Shown: positions 18,955 to 27,900 of the stretch, in pieces
Numbering within the stretch: position 1 is the stretch's first letter
How the letters are laid out: the number at the start of each line of letters is the position of its first letter
Assembly: GCF_001665575.1 (NCBI RefSeq)
Contig: NZ_LZSU01000003.1
Location: forward strand, 1 to 64,000
Source of the DNA: Mycobacterium sp. 852013-51886_SCH5428379
GTDB taxonomy: Bacteria > Actinomycetota > Actinomycetes > Mycobacteriales > Mycobacteriaceae
Direction: 5' to 3'
Length of the DNA stretch: 64,000 nucleotides
Program-made: the position numbers and the translations under genes
The notes under the pieces: generated by a model
Databases searched by the model: none
Told to the model about the DNA's origin: nothing
What the model saw: the letters and a program-made list of their open reading frames with translations, nothing else

Positions 18955-19040
18955 GGGATAACGCTGCCCGGGATCGCGCCGACGAGCACCAGGGCGAGCA
19001 GGGTCAGGCCGGCGACGACGGCGAGCCAATCCTCATTCAT
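18951..19040 (-). CDS. 29-aa single-span membrane peptide coupled to the exporter gene
   Basis: An ATG-started ORF of 29 residues: MNEDWLAVVAGLTLLALVLV then GAIPGSVIP. It has an acidic N-terminus and one predicted membrane helix of about 18 residues, and its stop overlaps the start of the YeiH-type gene (GTGA). There is no Shine-Dalgarno, but TATCTT lies 7 bases before the ATG, the arrangement of a leaderless mRNA. The size and layout recall KdpF, a small stabilising subunit of a transporter. A leader ORF used only for coupled translation is the alternative. Confidence 0.5.
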   Translation of the reverse strand: MNEDWLAVVAGLTLLALVLVGAIPGSVIP

Positions 19041-19047
19041 GGCTCGG

Positions 19048-19053
19048 AAGATA
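19048..19053 (-). promoter_or_regulatory. Leaderless-type -10 element of the 29-aa ORF/exporter operon
   Basis: TATCTT on the minus strand, followed by 7 bases and the ATG at 19040. This fits TAnnnT-n6-7-A(TG), the hallmark of leaderless transcripts in mycobacteria. No good -35 hexamer is seen. Confidence 0.4.
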
Positions 19054-19101
19054 GGAGAGCCGCGACCGGCGCACACCGGTTGCGCTCAGCGTGAAGCCAA
19101 T

Positions 19102-19899
19102 TCAGGAGTGGGCGAGTTTCTTGTTGACGAGGCGGGTCAGCCACGCGGGGGAGAAGCGGGCTCCGGTGGCGAGCACCTTGCTCTGCACGCCGACCGGGAA
19201 GTGCACCTGGTGAATGGCCTTGCGCAGGGCCGAGGGTTCGACCGCGGCGACGATCGCGTCGGCGATGTCCTGGGCGGTCAACCGGATGCCGAGCGAATCC
19301 GTGGTGCCGATCTTGACGTTGTCCGTCATGGCGGTCTGGACGTACAGCGGCCACATCGCGATGACGCGGATGCCGTAGCGGCCCCATTCGAGATCGAGCG
19401 CCTCGGTGATCCCGCGGACGAAGAACTTGGTCGCGCTGTAGTTGGCGAGCTCGGCCTGACCGTAGATCGCCGACGCGGACGCCAGATTCACCACGACGGA
19501 GTGCGGGGTACTACGCAGATACGGGAACGCCGCGTGGAGGCCGTTCACCACACCTTTGGCGTTGATGTCGATCTCCTTGTGGTGGCCGGCCAGATCCATC
19601 TCCTCGAACCGGCCGGGCCGTAGGATGCCCGCGTTGTTGATCATCACGTCGAGGCGGCCGCCGGTTTCGGCGGCGAACTCCTCGAGGCGCTGGGCCATCT
19701 CGGCGCCGTCGGTGACGTCGAGGTGCCCGGTGACCACCGTCGCGCGGACGCGTTGGAGCTCGTCGGTGAGCGAGGCCAAACCGGTGTCGTCGATGTCGTA
19801 GGCGCCGACCGTGTACCCCTTCTTGGCGAAGGCGATGGCCGTCTTACGGCCGATCCCGGCTGCGGCGCCGGTGATGAAAACGCTTCTGGAGGTGGGCAT
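19102..19899 (-). CDS. Short-chain dehydrogenase/reductase (SDR)
   Basis: A 265-aa classical SDR: nucleotide motif TGAAAGIGRKTA near residues 11-22, NNAG near 90, and catalytic Ser with YSATK near 155-159. NAD(P)-dependent alcohol or ketone oxidoreductase; substrate unknown. A near-ideal Shine-Dalgarno GAGGTGATC lies about 7 bases before ATG 19899. It is upstream of, and on the same strand as, the exporter operon, but that operon has its own likely promoter. Confidence 0.85.
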   Translation of the reverse strand: MPTSRSVFITGAAAGIGRKTAIAFAKKGYTVGAYDIDDTGLASLTDELQRVRATVVTGHLDVTDGAEMAQRLEEFAAETGGRLDVMINNAGILRPGRFEEMDLAGHHKEIDINAKGVVNGLHAAFPYLRSTPHSVVVNLASASAIYGQAELANYSATKFFVRGITEALDLEWGRYGIRVIAMWPLYVQTAMTDNVKIGTTDSLGIRLTAQDIADAIVAAVEPSALRKAIHQVHFPVGVQSKVLATGARFSPAWLTRLVNKKLAHS

Positions 19900-20179
19900 A
19901 CGTAAAGATCACCTCTGCGGCGCAATCGCAAACCTGGGCGGCCGACGGAGCCTGTTGCGCTGTTTGCTGTGACAGACCAGGCTGGTGGTTCAGATGTGAC
20001 GGATGTGACGATTCATCCGCCAGAGAACTTATACAAATGTGCAGCAAAATGACCTGGAGCCCGCGTCGCGGCGCTAGGGAGAACGACCGTTCAGAAGGGC
20101 TCCAGGCCTTACGGCCAGCGTACGCTTCAAATTCGCTGGGGGAAGGTTTTCGCGGGTACGTAATTTTTGCCGGGGAACC
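19900..20179. other. Intergenic region between lysE and the SDR
   Basis: 280 bases with no credible gene. A weak hairpin CCAGCG-n13-CGCTGG at 20115-20139 could terminate lysE, which is transcribed toward it on the minus strand. The part next to 19900 must carry the SDR promoter, but I see no convincing -10/-35 pair. Confidence 0.4.
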
Positions 20180-20779
20180 TCAGCCTGCGACGAGGGCTAC
20201 GGCCAACCCGATCATGAACAGCGCGATCGCGGCGTCGAGCACCCGCCAGGCCGTCGGTGACGCGAACACCCGCGACAGCCGCTGCGCGCCGAACCCGAGG
20301 CAGACAAACCACACCGCGCTGGCGCTGACGGCGCCGACGCCGAACAGCCAGCGTTCGTCGCGGTGTTCATTGGCCAGGGCGCCGAGCAGAATGACCGTGT
20401 CGAGGTAAACGTGCGGGTTGAGCCACGTGAACGCGGCGCAGGTGAGCAGCACCGCGGCCAACCGGGTCGGGCCCTGCTCGGCGGGGGTGAGCGAAGCGGG
20501 CCGCCAGGCGCGGCGGGCGGCGAGGAGGCCGTAGCCGGTCAGGAACAGGGCGCCGCCCCACCGGACGACGTCGACGGCGGCGGGCTGTGCGGCGATCAGC
20601 GCTCCGACGCCCGTGATACCTGCGGCGATGAGCACGATGTCGGACACCGTGCACAGCGCGACGACGGCAGCGACGTGTTCGCCGCGAATGCCCTGCCGCA
20701 GGACGAACGCGTTCTGCGCACCGATGGCGACGATCAGCGTCAGCGAGGTCAGGAAGCCGTAGGCGAGCGGGGAGGTCAC
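20180..20779 (-). CDS. lysE: LysE/ArgO-family amino-acid exporter
   Basis: A 199-aa membrane protein with the family opening [18 protein letters not shown] and the [15 protein letters not shown] motif; five to six helices. It exports basic amino acids (lysine, arginine). GTG 20779 is the start because it produces the standard N-terminus. Such genes are usually divergent from their activator lysG/argP, but here the neighbour is a sigma factor and a LysG-like gene is 13.7 kb away (34451). A TAGCGT hexamer lies 8 bases before the start. Confidence 0.85.
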   Translation of the reverse strand: MTSPLAYGFLTSLTLIVAIGAQNAFVLRQGIRGEHVAAVVALCTVSDIVLIAAGITGVGALIAAQPAAVDVVRWGGALFLTGYGLLAARRAWRPASLTPAEQGPTRLAAVLLTCAAFTWLNPHVYLDTVILLGALANEHRDERWLFGVGAVSASAVWFVCLGFGAQRLSRVFASPTAWRVLDAAIALFMIGLAVALVAG

Positions 20780-20847
20780 ACCCGTGGACGCTAGGCCGCA
20801 GGACCAGTGCAGTAAAGCTAAAGATTCTTCATCTGGGTTAGCTGAGC

Positions 20848-21450
20848 TTATGCAACGTCGAGGCGGGCGTCGGCGGTGGCCACCAGGCGCCGCCGGCGCA
20901 CGGTGCCGCCGAGAGACATCCGCAATTGCTTCCGTGCCCGGTGCAGTCGCGACATCACGGTGCCGACGGGGGTGCCCATCATGGCGGCGATCGTGGCGCA
21001 CGGATATCCCTCGATGTCCGCGAGGTAGACGACCATCCGGAACTCGTCGCTCAGCGCTGCCATCGCGTGGTGGATCTCGGTGTCGGGTTCGGCCGCGAGA
21101 AACGTCGGTTCCGGCCCGGCGCCGTCGGTGTACTGCTCGGCGACCCCGTCGATCGGGACCTCCGCCAACCGCCGTTGACTCATCCGGTAGTTGTTGATCC
21201 AGACGTTCCGCAGGATCCGGTGCAGCCACGCCCGCACATTGGTGTCCGGGTCGAACGTCGAAAAGCTGCGGTAGGCGCGAAACATTGCGTCCTGCACCAG
21301 GTCTTCGGCATCGGGGCCGTCGTTGGTCAGCCGCCGCGCCCTTCGCAACAATTCACCCCGCATCGGGGCGACGAGGACATCGAAAAGATCTTCACTGCAG
21401 GGGGTTTGAACGACAATCGACGAAGAATCATGGGCAGGAACGGATTTCAT
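20848..21450 (-). CDS. ECF RNA polymerase sigma factor (SigH/SigE-like)
   Basis: A 200-aa sigma factor with region 2 ([33 protein letters not shown]) and region 4 ([39 protein letters not shown]). It is most like the SigH/RpoE-type group. No anti-sigma gene with a zinc or HXXXCXXC motif is adjacent, so how it is held inactive is unclear. ATG 21450 is preferred over GTG 21495 because TAGCGT lies 7 bases before it, a leaderless layout. Confidence 0.85.
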   Translation of the reverse strand: MKSVPAHDSSSIVVQTPCSEDLFDVLVAPMRGELLRRARRLTNDGPDAEDLVQDAMFRAYRSFSTFDPDTNVRAWLHRILRNVWINNYRMSQRRLAEVPIDGVAEQYTDGAGPEPTFLAAEPDTEIHHAMAALSDEFRMVVYLADIEGYPCATIAAMMGTPVGTVMSRLHRARKQLRMSLGGTVRRRRLVATADARLDVA

Positions 21451-21457
21451 GTTTCCG

Positions 21458-21463
21458 ACGCTA
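21458..21463 (-). promoter_or_regulatory. Leaderless-type -10 element of the ECF sigma gene
   Basis: TAGCGT on the minus strand, followed by 7 bases and ATG 21450. Supports ATG 21450 as the true start. I see no ECF-type GGAA/GTT pair that would indicate autoregulation. Confidence 0.35.
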
Positions 21464-21590
21464 TGGGTCGCTCCTCGCCGGAGCACCTGTCTCACATCGA
21501 ACGCATATCAAAGTGGGCCGGGCGGCGCCGGACATATGAAATCTCTATGAGACCGCCGCCGATACCTGGCGAGGGCGCGACAATGGCGGG

Positions 21591-22358
21591 GTGGTGTCAA
21601 CGCCGGTCGAAGGCAACGGTCCCCGCCGGGCGATCCTGGGTCAGCTCCCGCGGATGTACCGCGCGGACGGGTCGGCGATCCGCGTCCTGCTCGTCGACGA
21701 CGAACGCGCGCTGACCAATCTGGTGCGGATGGCGCTGCGGTACGAAGGGTGGGAGATCGACGTCGCGCACGACGCGGAGGAAGCCATCGCGAAGTACCGC
21801 GCCGAACCGCCCGACGCCCTCGTGCTCGACGTCATGATGCCGGGCACCGACGGCTTCGGAGTGTTGGAGCGCATCCGCGAATCCGGTTCCTACACCCCGG
21901 TTCTGTTCCTCACCGCCCGTGATTCGGTGGCCGACCGCGTAACCGGTCTGACCGCAGGCGGCGACGACTACATGACGAAGCCGTTCAGCCTGGAGGAGTT
22001 GGTGGCCCGCCTGCGCGGACTGCTGCGCCGTATCGCGTACCAGGCGCCGGCGGGCGACGAAGTGCTGCGTGTCGGAGATCTGGTGCTCGACGCGGCCGGC
22101 CACGAGGTGACCCGCGGCGGTGAGCGCATCTCGCTGACCTCGACGGAGTTCGATCTGCTGCGGTTCCTCATGCGGAATCAGCGGCGGGCGCTGAGCCGCG
22201 ACGAGATCCTGCAACGGGTGTGGGAGTACGACTTCGGCGGCCGGTCCAGCATTGTCGATCTGTACGTGTCCTATCTGCGTAAGAAGATCGACACCGGCCG
22301 GGCCCCGATGATCCACACCGTGCGCGGCGTCGGGTACATGTTGCGGCCACCGGAATGA
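21591..22358 (+). CDS. OmpR/PhoB-family response regulator
   Basis: A 255-aa regulator with a receiver domain (VLLVDDERALTNLV; phosphoacceptor D80 in LVLDVMMPG; K in YMTKPFSLEEL) and a C-terminal winged helix (RVGDLVLDAAGHEVTRGG; LRFLMRNQRRALSRDEILQRV). The receiver is preceded by an unusual extension of about 29 residues. Two adjacent GTG codons (21591, 21594) can start it. The stop overlaps the kinase gene by four bases. Similar in layout to mycobacterial TrcR/MprA-type systems. Confidence 0.88.
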   Translation: MVSTPVEGNGPRRAILGQLPRMYRADGSAIRVLLVDDERALTNLVRMALRYEGWEIDVAHDAEEAIAKYRAEPPDALVLDVMMPGTDGFGVLERIRESGSYTPVLFLTARDSVADRVTGLTAGGDDYMTKPFSLEELVARLRGLLRRIAYQAPAGDEVLRVGDLVLDAAGHEVTRGGERISLTSTEFDLLRFLMRNQRRALSRDEILQRVWEYDFGGRSSIVDLYVSYLRKKIDTGRAPMIHTVRGVGYMLRPPE

Positions 22359-23902
22359 GACGGATGTGGCAGCGCTGGACGCTGCTGCGTCAACTCGTCG
22401 TCGGCGTCTCGATCGTGGTGATGATCGCGGTGGCGACCATCGGGTCGATGTCGGTGCTGACGCTGCGGTGGTCGATGCTCGGCATCGTCGACGGCCAATT
22501 GGCCATGTCTGCAGACAGTTTCGAGGCCGGCATGGCGAAGTACCGGATCACCCCCAGATCAGACGGCACACTGCCGCCGCCGGACGCGATGAAACCGCTG
22601 ACCGCCTTCGCCGGTCAGGCACCGGGCAACGTCATCGCTCGTGTCCGGGACGGACAGGTCATCGATTCCGCGATCTTCCTCGACGGCGAGGCGCGACCGT
22701 TGCCGCCGGAAGCGCTGCCCGCCGTGGCCACCGAGGCGGCCGGCGGCCCCGCGCCGCGGTCGGTCGAACTTCCCGAGCTGGACTGGTACCGGATGGTCAG
22801 CCGCCCCGGCAGCGGCGGCGAGATCCTCGTGACCGGGGTCCCGCGCACACCCGAGTCGGGCGAGCTGGTGGACGAGGAGCTCATCGTGACGGGGTTGACC
22901 GCACTGGCACTCGTGGTCGCCGCGGCGAGCACCGTTGCGATCGTCCGGTTCGCCCTGCGCCCTCTGCGCCGGGTGGCGGCGACGGCCGCGGAAGTGGCGG
23001 CGCTCCCGCTCGATCGGGACAACCACGCGATCACCCCGCGGGTCGCTGACCGGGACACCGATCCCCGGACCGAGGTCGGTCTGGTCGGCGACACCCTCAA
23101 CCGCCTGCTCGACCACGTCGAGGGCGCCCTGGCCGACGTCGCCGCCTCCGATCGGCGGATGCGGCAGTTCATCACCGACGCCAGCCACGAACTGCGCACG
23201 CCGCTGGCCGCCATCCACGGCTACGCCGAACTGACCCGGCAGGACAGCGCGGTGCTGCCCGAGACCACGGAGTACTCCCTGGCCCGTATCGAGGCCGAGG
23301 CCCAGCGGATGAATTCGCTGGTCGCGGATCTGCTGCTGCTCGCACGGCTCGACGAGGGCCACGATCTGGACACCGCCGACGTCGACCTGACCCGCCTGGT
23401 GGTCGACGCCGTGAACGACGCGGCGGTGTCGGCGCCGTCCCACACTTGGCTCACCGACGTCCCCGACACGGCGGTGTGGGTCAGCGGTGACCGGGCCCGT
23501 CTGCATCAGACCGTCGCCAACCTGCTGTCGAACGCGCGCGTGCACACCCCCGCCGGCACCACCGTCGCCACCGCCGTGACAGCTGTAACCGGGGACGACG
23601 GCGGGGCCTGCGTCGACGTCACGGTCAGCGACGACGGACCGGGCATCGACGGCGAATTGTTACCCCACCTCTTCGAGCGCTTCGTCCGCGCGGACAAGTC
23701 CCGATCGCGACAGGCCGGCAGCTTCGGCCTGGGCCTGTCGATCGTCGCGTCGATCGTCGACGCGCACGGGGGAACGATCACGGCCCGCTCGGCCCCGGGG
23801 GCCACGACGTTCACCATCCGCCTGCCCACTCTCGCCGCGCCCGGACGGTCTGTGACCACTCCGGTACCGGGAGGTGATCCAAGCTACACAGGCGTGAATT
23901 AG
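22355..23902 (+). CDS. Sensor histidine kinase, partner of the upstream response regulator
   Basis: A 515-aa membrane kinase: first helix near residues 12-37, an extracytoplasmic domain of about 135 residues, second helix near 175-198, HAMP-like linker, HisKA with H278 in TDASHELRTPLAAIHGYAEL, and HATPase motifs (NLLSNARVHTPAG, DDGPGI, FGLGLSIV). The signal is unknown. ATG 22355 overlaps the regulator's stop, so the two are co-translated. Confidence 0.9.
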   Translation: MRRMWQRWTLLRQLVVGVSIVVMIAVATIGSMSVLTLRWSMLGIVDGQLAMSADSFEAGMAKYRITPRSDGTLPPPDAMKPLTAFAGQAPGNVIARVRDGQVIDSAIFLDGEARPLPPEALPAVATEAAGGPAPRSVELPELDWYRMVSRPGSGGEILVTGVPRTPESGELVDEELIVTGLTALALVVAAASTVAIVRFALRPLRRVAATAAEVAALPLDRDNHAITPRVADRDTDPRTEVGLVGDTLNRLLDHVEGALADVAASDRRMRQFITDASHELRTPLAAIHGYAELTRQDSAVLPETTEYSLARIEAEAQRMNSLVADLLLLARLDEGHDLDTADVDLTRLVVDAVNDAAVSAPSHTWLTDVPDTAVWVSGDRARLHQTVANLLSNARVHTPAGTTVATAVTAVTGDDGGACVDVTVSDDGPGIDGELLPHLFERFVRADKSRSRQAGSFGLGLSIVASIVDAHGGTITARSAPGATTFTIRLPTLAAPGRSVTTPVPGGDPSYTGVN

Positions 23903-23942
23903 CGCTGTGGCGGGTACAGGGGCTGCAACGAAAGGAATCCGC

Positions 23943-24104
23943 ATGCCAGCCACTTACCCTTCAGGGGAGAATCGGATGACGACGTGCCGGGCGTGCGGCT
24001 ATCCCACGCTGGGCAGTGACGTCTGCGCCGCCTGTGTGCCCATGGTCGCCGCCGCGGAGGGGACGGCGCCGGCCCCGCTCGCCGCGTTCTCGCCCGCCGC
24101 GTGA
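23943..24104 (+). CDS. 53-aa zinc-ribbon-like peptide
   Basis: A small protein with a CRACGYPTLGSDVCAAC core, i.e. two CxxC pairs separated by ten residues, the pattern of a treble-clef or rubredoxin-like zinc ribbon, followed by an Ala/Pro-rich tail. ATG 23943 is chosen because AAAGGAA lies 6 bases upstream. It follows the histidine kinase by 40 bases and is on the same strand. Function unknown; a zinc or redox-sensing adaptor is possible. Confidence 0.5.
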   Translation: MPATYPSGENRMTTCRACGYPTLGSDVCAACVPMVAAAEGTAPAPLAAFSPAA

Positions 24105-24133
24105 CGGCCGCCCGCCCGGCTGCGAATCGGCTT

Positions 24134-24153
24134 CAAGAATCCTCCAAGAATCC
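24134..24153 (+). promoter_or_regulatory. Direct repeat with 11-bp period, candidate response-regulator box
   Basis: CAAGAATCC occurs at 24134-24142 and again at 24145-24153, an 11-base offset that puts both copies on one face of the helix. Tandem direct repeats with this period are typical binding sites of dimeric OmpR-family regulators. It lies 29 bases before the secreted-protein gene, downstream of the OmpR-type regulator encoded in the same run. Confidence 0.4.
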
Positions 24154-24181
24154 ATAGAGGGCGCGGTCGCACGCTCGGGGC

Positions 24182-24883
24182 ATGAAAACCGTCCGTTCTG
24201 CCGTGGTCGCCGCCATGATCGGAGCCACCGCCCTCGGGATGGCCGGGATCGCACGCACCGCACCGAGAACCGATCCCGGCGGCCTCTGCGCCTCACTCGA
24301 CGCGCATGGCGGCTGCGCGTTGTCGGCTTCCGGGCCGTCCTACGGCGGTGACGCGATGGCCACGGCGGGCGCCCGCCAGGAACAGCAGGTCGTCAACTAT
24401 CTGACCCAGGTGCTTCAGGATTTCGACGCCGCGGCAGGCCTTGCCGACACGCACGCCGACGGGTCACCCATCCATGAAATGGAGGCCACCAGCAGTTCTT
24501 ACAGCTCTGCCGGAACCAAGACCGTGGTCGTCAAGGTGTATCAGGACCTCGGCGACGAGCGGCCCGCGACGTGGTACCGGGCCTTCAGCTACGCCAACGC
24601 GTCCGGTGCGCCGATCGATTTCGGCACGCTTTTCCGGCCCGGGACCAGGCCGCTGGACGTGATCGCGCCGATGGTGGCCGACCAGATGGGCCGCGATGTG
24701 GGACAACCGATCACGATCGATCCTGCGATCGCCAACGATCCGGCCAACTATCAGAACTTCGCGATCACCGACGACGCGGTGGTCTTCTTCTTCGACCGCG
24801 ATCATCTGCACCCCACCTACGCGGCGACGCGGGTTGCGATCCCCCGCACGGCGATTGCGGACCTGCTCAGTCCCGGTCTGTGA
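24182..24883 (+). CDS. Secreted RsiV/DUF3298-like protein (TB22.2/MPT64-like)
   Basis: A 233-aa protein with an N-terminal signal peptide (MKTVRSAVVAAMIGATALGM, then AGIARTA). The mature part contains VVVKVYQDLGDERPATWYRA, FGTLFRPGTRPLDVI and NYQNFAITDDAVVFFFDRD, the layout of RsiV-type DUF3298 proteins including secreted mycobacterial antigens of the MPT64/TB22.2 kind. Two cysteines (GGLCASL, GGCAL) near residues 36 and 45 may form a disulfide. The role of these proteins is unclear; they have no known catalytic activity. It may be a target of the two-component system upstream. Confidence 0.75.
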   Translation: MKTVRSAVVAAMIGATALGMAGIARTAPRTDPGGLCASLDAHGGCALSASGPSYGGDAMATAGARQEQQVVNYLTQVLQDFDAAAGLADTHADGSPIHEMEATSSSYSSAGTKTVVVKVYQDLGDERPATWYRAFSYANASGAPIDFGTLFRPGTRPLDVIAPMVADQMGRDVGQPITIDPAIANDPANYQNFAITDDAVVFFFDRDHLHPTYAATRVAIPRTAIADLLSPGL

Positions 24884-24986
24884 GGAAGACGTATGGAGTT
24901 GCGCCCGATGGGGTAGACACCCGTCGACTAAGGTCGGATTTCGGTCAGGGGCAGCCTTCTCCAGGGCTCACGAAGGGATGTGGCGA

Positions 24987-27900
24987 GTGAGCGCTGAAGG
25001 CGTCGACGGCGACGTGGCGATGGGGGTGTTCGGCGCCGACCCCGAGGTCGGAGCGCACCTCGCCCGCGTCGACTGGTCGGCCACCCCCCTCGGCGTTCCA
25101 GACCAGTGGTCCCAGAGTCTGCGCACGACCGTCAGCGTGATGCTGTCGTCCAAGTTCTCGATGTGGATGGCCTGGGGCCCCGAGCTGACGTTCCTGTGCA
25201 ACTCGGCGTACCGCCGCGACACCCTCGGCCGCAAATACCCGTGGGCGTTGGGGCGGCCGGCCAGTGAGGTCTGGGCCGAGATCTGGCCGGGCATCGGGCC
25301 CCGCATCGACCGGGTGCTGGGCACTGGCGAGGCCACCTGGGACGTCGGACTCCGGCTGTTCCTGGAGCGGTCGGGCTACAAGGAGGAGACCTACCACACC
25401 TTCTCCTACAGCCCATTGCGCGACGACGACGGCGCCGTCGTCGGCATGCTGTGCGTGGTCAGCGAGGACACCGACCGGGTGATCGGTGAACGGCGGATGA
25501 CGACGCTGCGCGACCTCGGCTCCGACCCGACGGTCGTGCGCACCGAACGGCAGATGCTCGACTTCGCCGCAGGCCAACTCAGCCGGAACCTGTACGACCT
25601 GCCGTTCACGCTGACGTACCTGTTCGACGAGGAGGGCAACGCACGGCTGTCCGGGTTCAGCGGGATCGAGGCCGGCCACCCGGCCGCGCCGCTGACCCTG
25701 CCCGCCGAGGGGTACGCGGTCTGGCCGACCGAGCAGGCCGCCGCAGGAGAATCCGTCCTCACCGAACTGGACGGCGAATCCCTCGACCTGCCGACCGGGG
25801 CGTGGGACGCGCCACCCACCGAGGCCCTCGTGGTGCCGCTGCTGCAGCAGGGCGCACCACCGGCCGGATTCCTGGTCGCCGCACTCAACCAGCACCGCAG
25901 GCTCGACGAAACCTATCGCGGTTTCGTCGAACTCGTCGCGGGGCACCTCGCCGCGGGCATCGGCAGCGCGCGCAGCTACAGCGCCCAGCAGCGGCGCGCT
26001 GAGGAACTCGCCGAACTCGACCGCGCCAAGACCACCTTCTTCTCCAATATCAGCCACGAGTTCCGCACCCCGCTCACGCTGATCCTCGGACCCGTCGCGG
26101 ACCTGCGCGCCCGCGGACCGGGTCTGGACGCTCAGGCCGCCACCGAGCTGGACCTGGTGCACCGCAACGGGTTACGGCTGGCCAAGCTGGTCAACACGCT
26201 GCTCGACTTCTCCCGGATTCAGGCCGGCCGGATGCAGGGCCGTTTCGAACCGGTCGATCTGGCCGTCGTCACGGCCGAACTCGCCAGCGTGTTCCGCTCG
26301 GCGGTCGAACGCGCCGGCCTGCGCCTGGACGTCGACTGTCCGGCGCTGGACGAACCGGTCTACGTGGATCGCGACATGTGGGAGAAGGTCGTCCTCAACC
26401 TGCTGTCCAACGCGCTCAAGTTCACCTTCGACGGGTCGATCACCGTCGGGGTCGCGCGTCGGACCGGCCATGCCGAGGTCACCATCGCCGACACCGGGAT
26501 CGGTATCCCCGCCGCTGAGATGCCGCGACTGTTCGAACGGTTCCACCGCATCGAGAACGCGCGCGCCCGCTCCACCGAGGGCAGCGGAATCGGCCTGGCG
26601 CTGGTCCGTGAACTCGTCGGTCTGCACGGCGGCACGATCACCGCCGACAGCGCCGAGGGAACCGGGACGACGTTCCGGATCTGCGTGCCGTTCGGGACGG
26701 CGCACCTGGACCCCGCGGACCTCGCCCCACCGGGGTCGGCGCGCTCCGTCTCCGGCGTCACCGATCCCTTCGTGCAGGAGGCGTTGCGCTGGCTGCCCAC
26801 CGAGATGGATCTGCCCGAGGGGTCCGCTGCGGGAGTCGCCCCAGCCGCCACCGGATCGTCCGTCGCCGCCGCGCACGTCCTGCTCGCGGACGACAACGCC
26901 GACATGCGCGACTACCTGACCGGACTGCTGGCGGGCGCGGGGTACCGGGTCACCGCCGTCGGCGACGGTCAGCAGGCCCTCGAGGCGATCCGCGGGGACG
27001 AACCCGACCTGGTGATCAGCGACGTGATGATGCCCCGCGTCGACGGGCTCGAACTGCTCGCGGCGTTGCGTACCGATTCGCGCACCGCCGCCCTGCCCGT
27101 ACTACTGCTCTCCGCCCGGGCGGGCCAGGAGGCGTCCATCGAAGGCCTCTCCGCCGGCGCCGACGACTACCTGGTCAAACCGTTCGCCGCGGCCGAACTG
27201 CTCGCGCGCGTCCGCGCCAACGTCGAACTCGCCCGGCTGCGCAACCATCACGCGCGGTGGCGCACCGCACTCGTCGACTCACTGCAGGAGGCGTTCTTCG
27301 TCTGCGATGAGACCGGCGCCGTCGTCGAGATCAACTCCGCCTTCACCGACATCCTGGGGTACGGACCGGAGCAACTGCCGTACCACCCCGTCCACCCGTG
27401 GTGGCCGGACGCCGATACCGAACCCGAGGCGCACCGACAGGTCGGTGAGGCGTTCGCCGCGCTGATGGACAAGGTCCACGGCGAGTTCACCTTCCCCGTG
27501 ACCCACCGCGACGGCCACCGGTTGTGGGTCACCGCCAACTTCAACCCCACCCACGATCCGGACACCGGACGCGCGGTGATGGTCGGCACCTTCCGCGACG
27601 TCACCGCCGACCACTACACGGTGCAGCGCGACACTGCGCTCGCCGCGATCAATCAGCAACTCGCCCAGGCAGACACACTCGACGACGCGCTGCTGGGCGC
27701 GGCCCGCGAGCTGCGCGAGGTGTGGCAGGCTCACCGGGTCGTCGCCGCGACCTTCCCGGCCGGGCGGCCCTCGCGCAGCGACGAGGAACCCTCCGAGTTG
27801 CTGGTGGTCGGCGAGTCGGCGCGGTGGAGCGAGCTCACGCGCGAGGTGCGCGCCCAGATTCTGGCGCTGTACGACGGTGACCTCGTGGTCACCGATACCA

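Noticed and set aside
18955..19029. An upstream extension of the YeiH-type exporter
   Set aside because: The extra 25 residues are Arg/Pro-rich out-of-frame readings of the 29-aa membrane ORF, and the GTGA overlap gives a better start.
17827..19623. A 598-codon plus-strand frame over the exporter, SDR and small ORF
   Set aside because: Asp/Arg/Gly-rich without domain signals; the minus strand genes there have clear family motifs.
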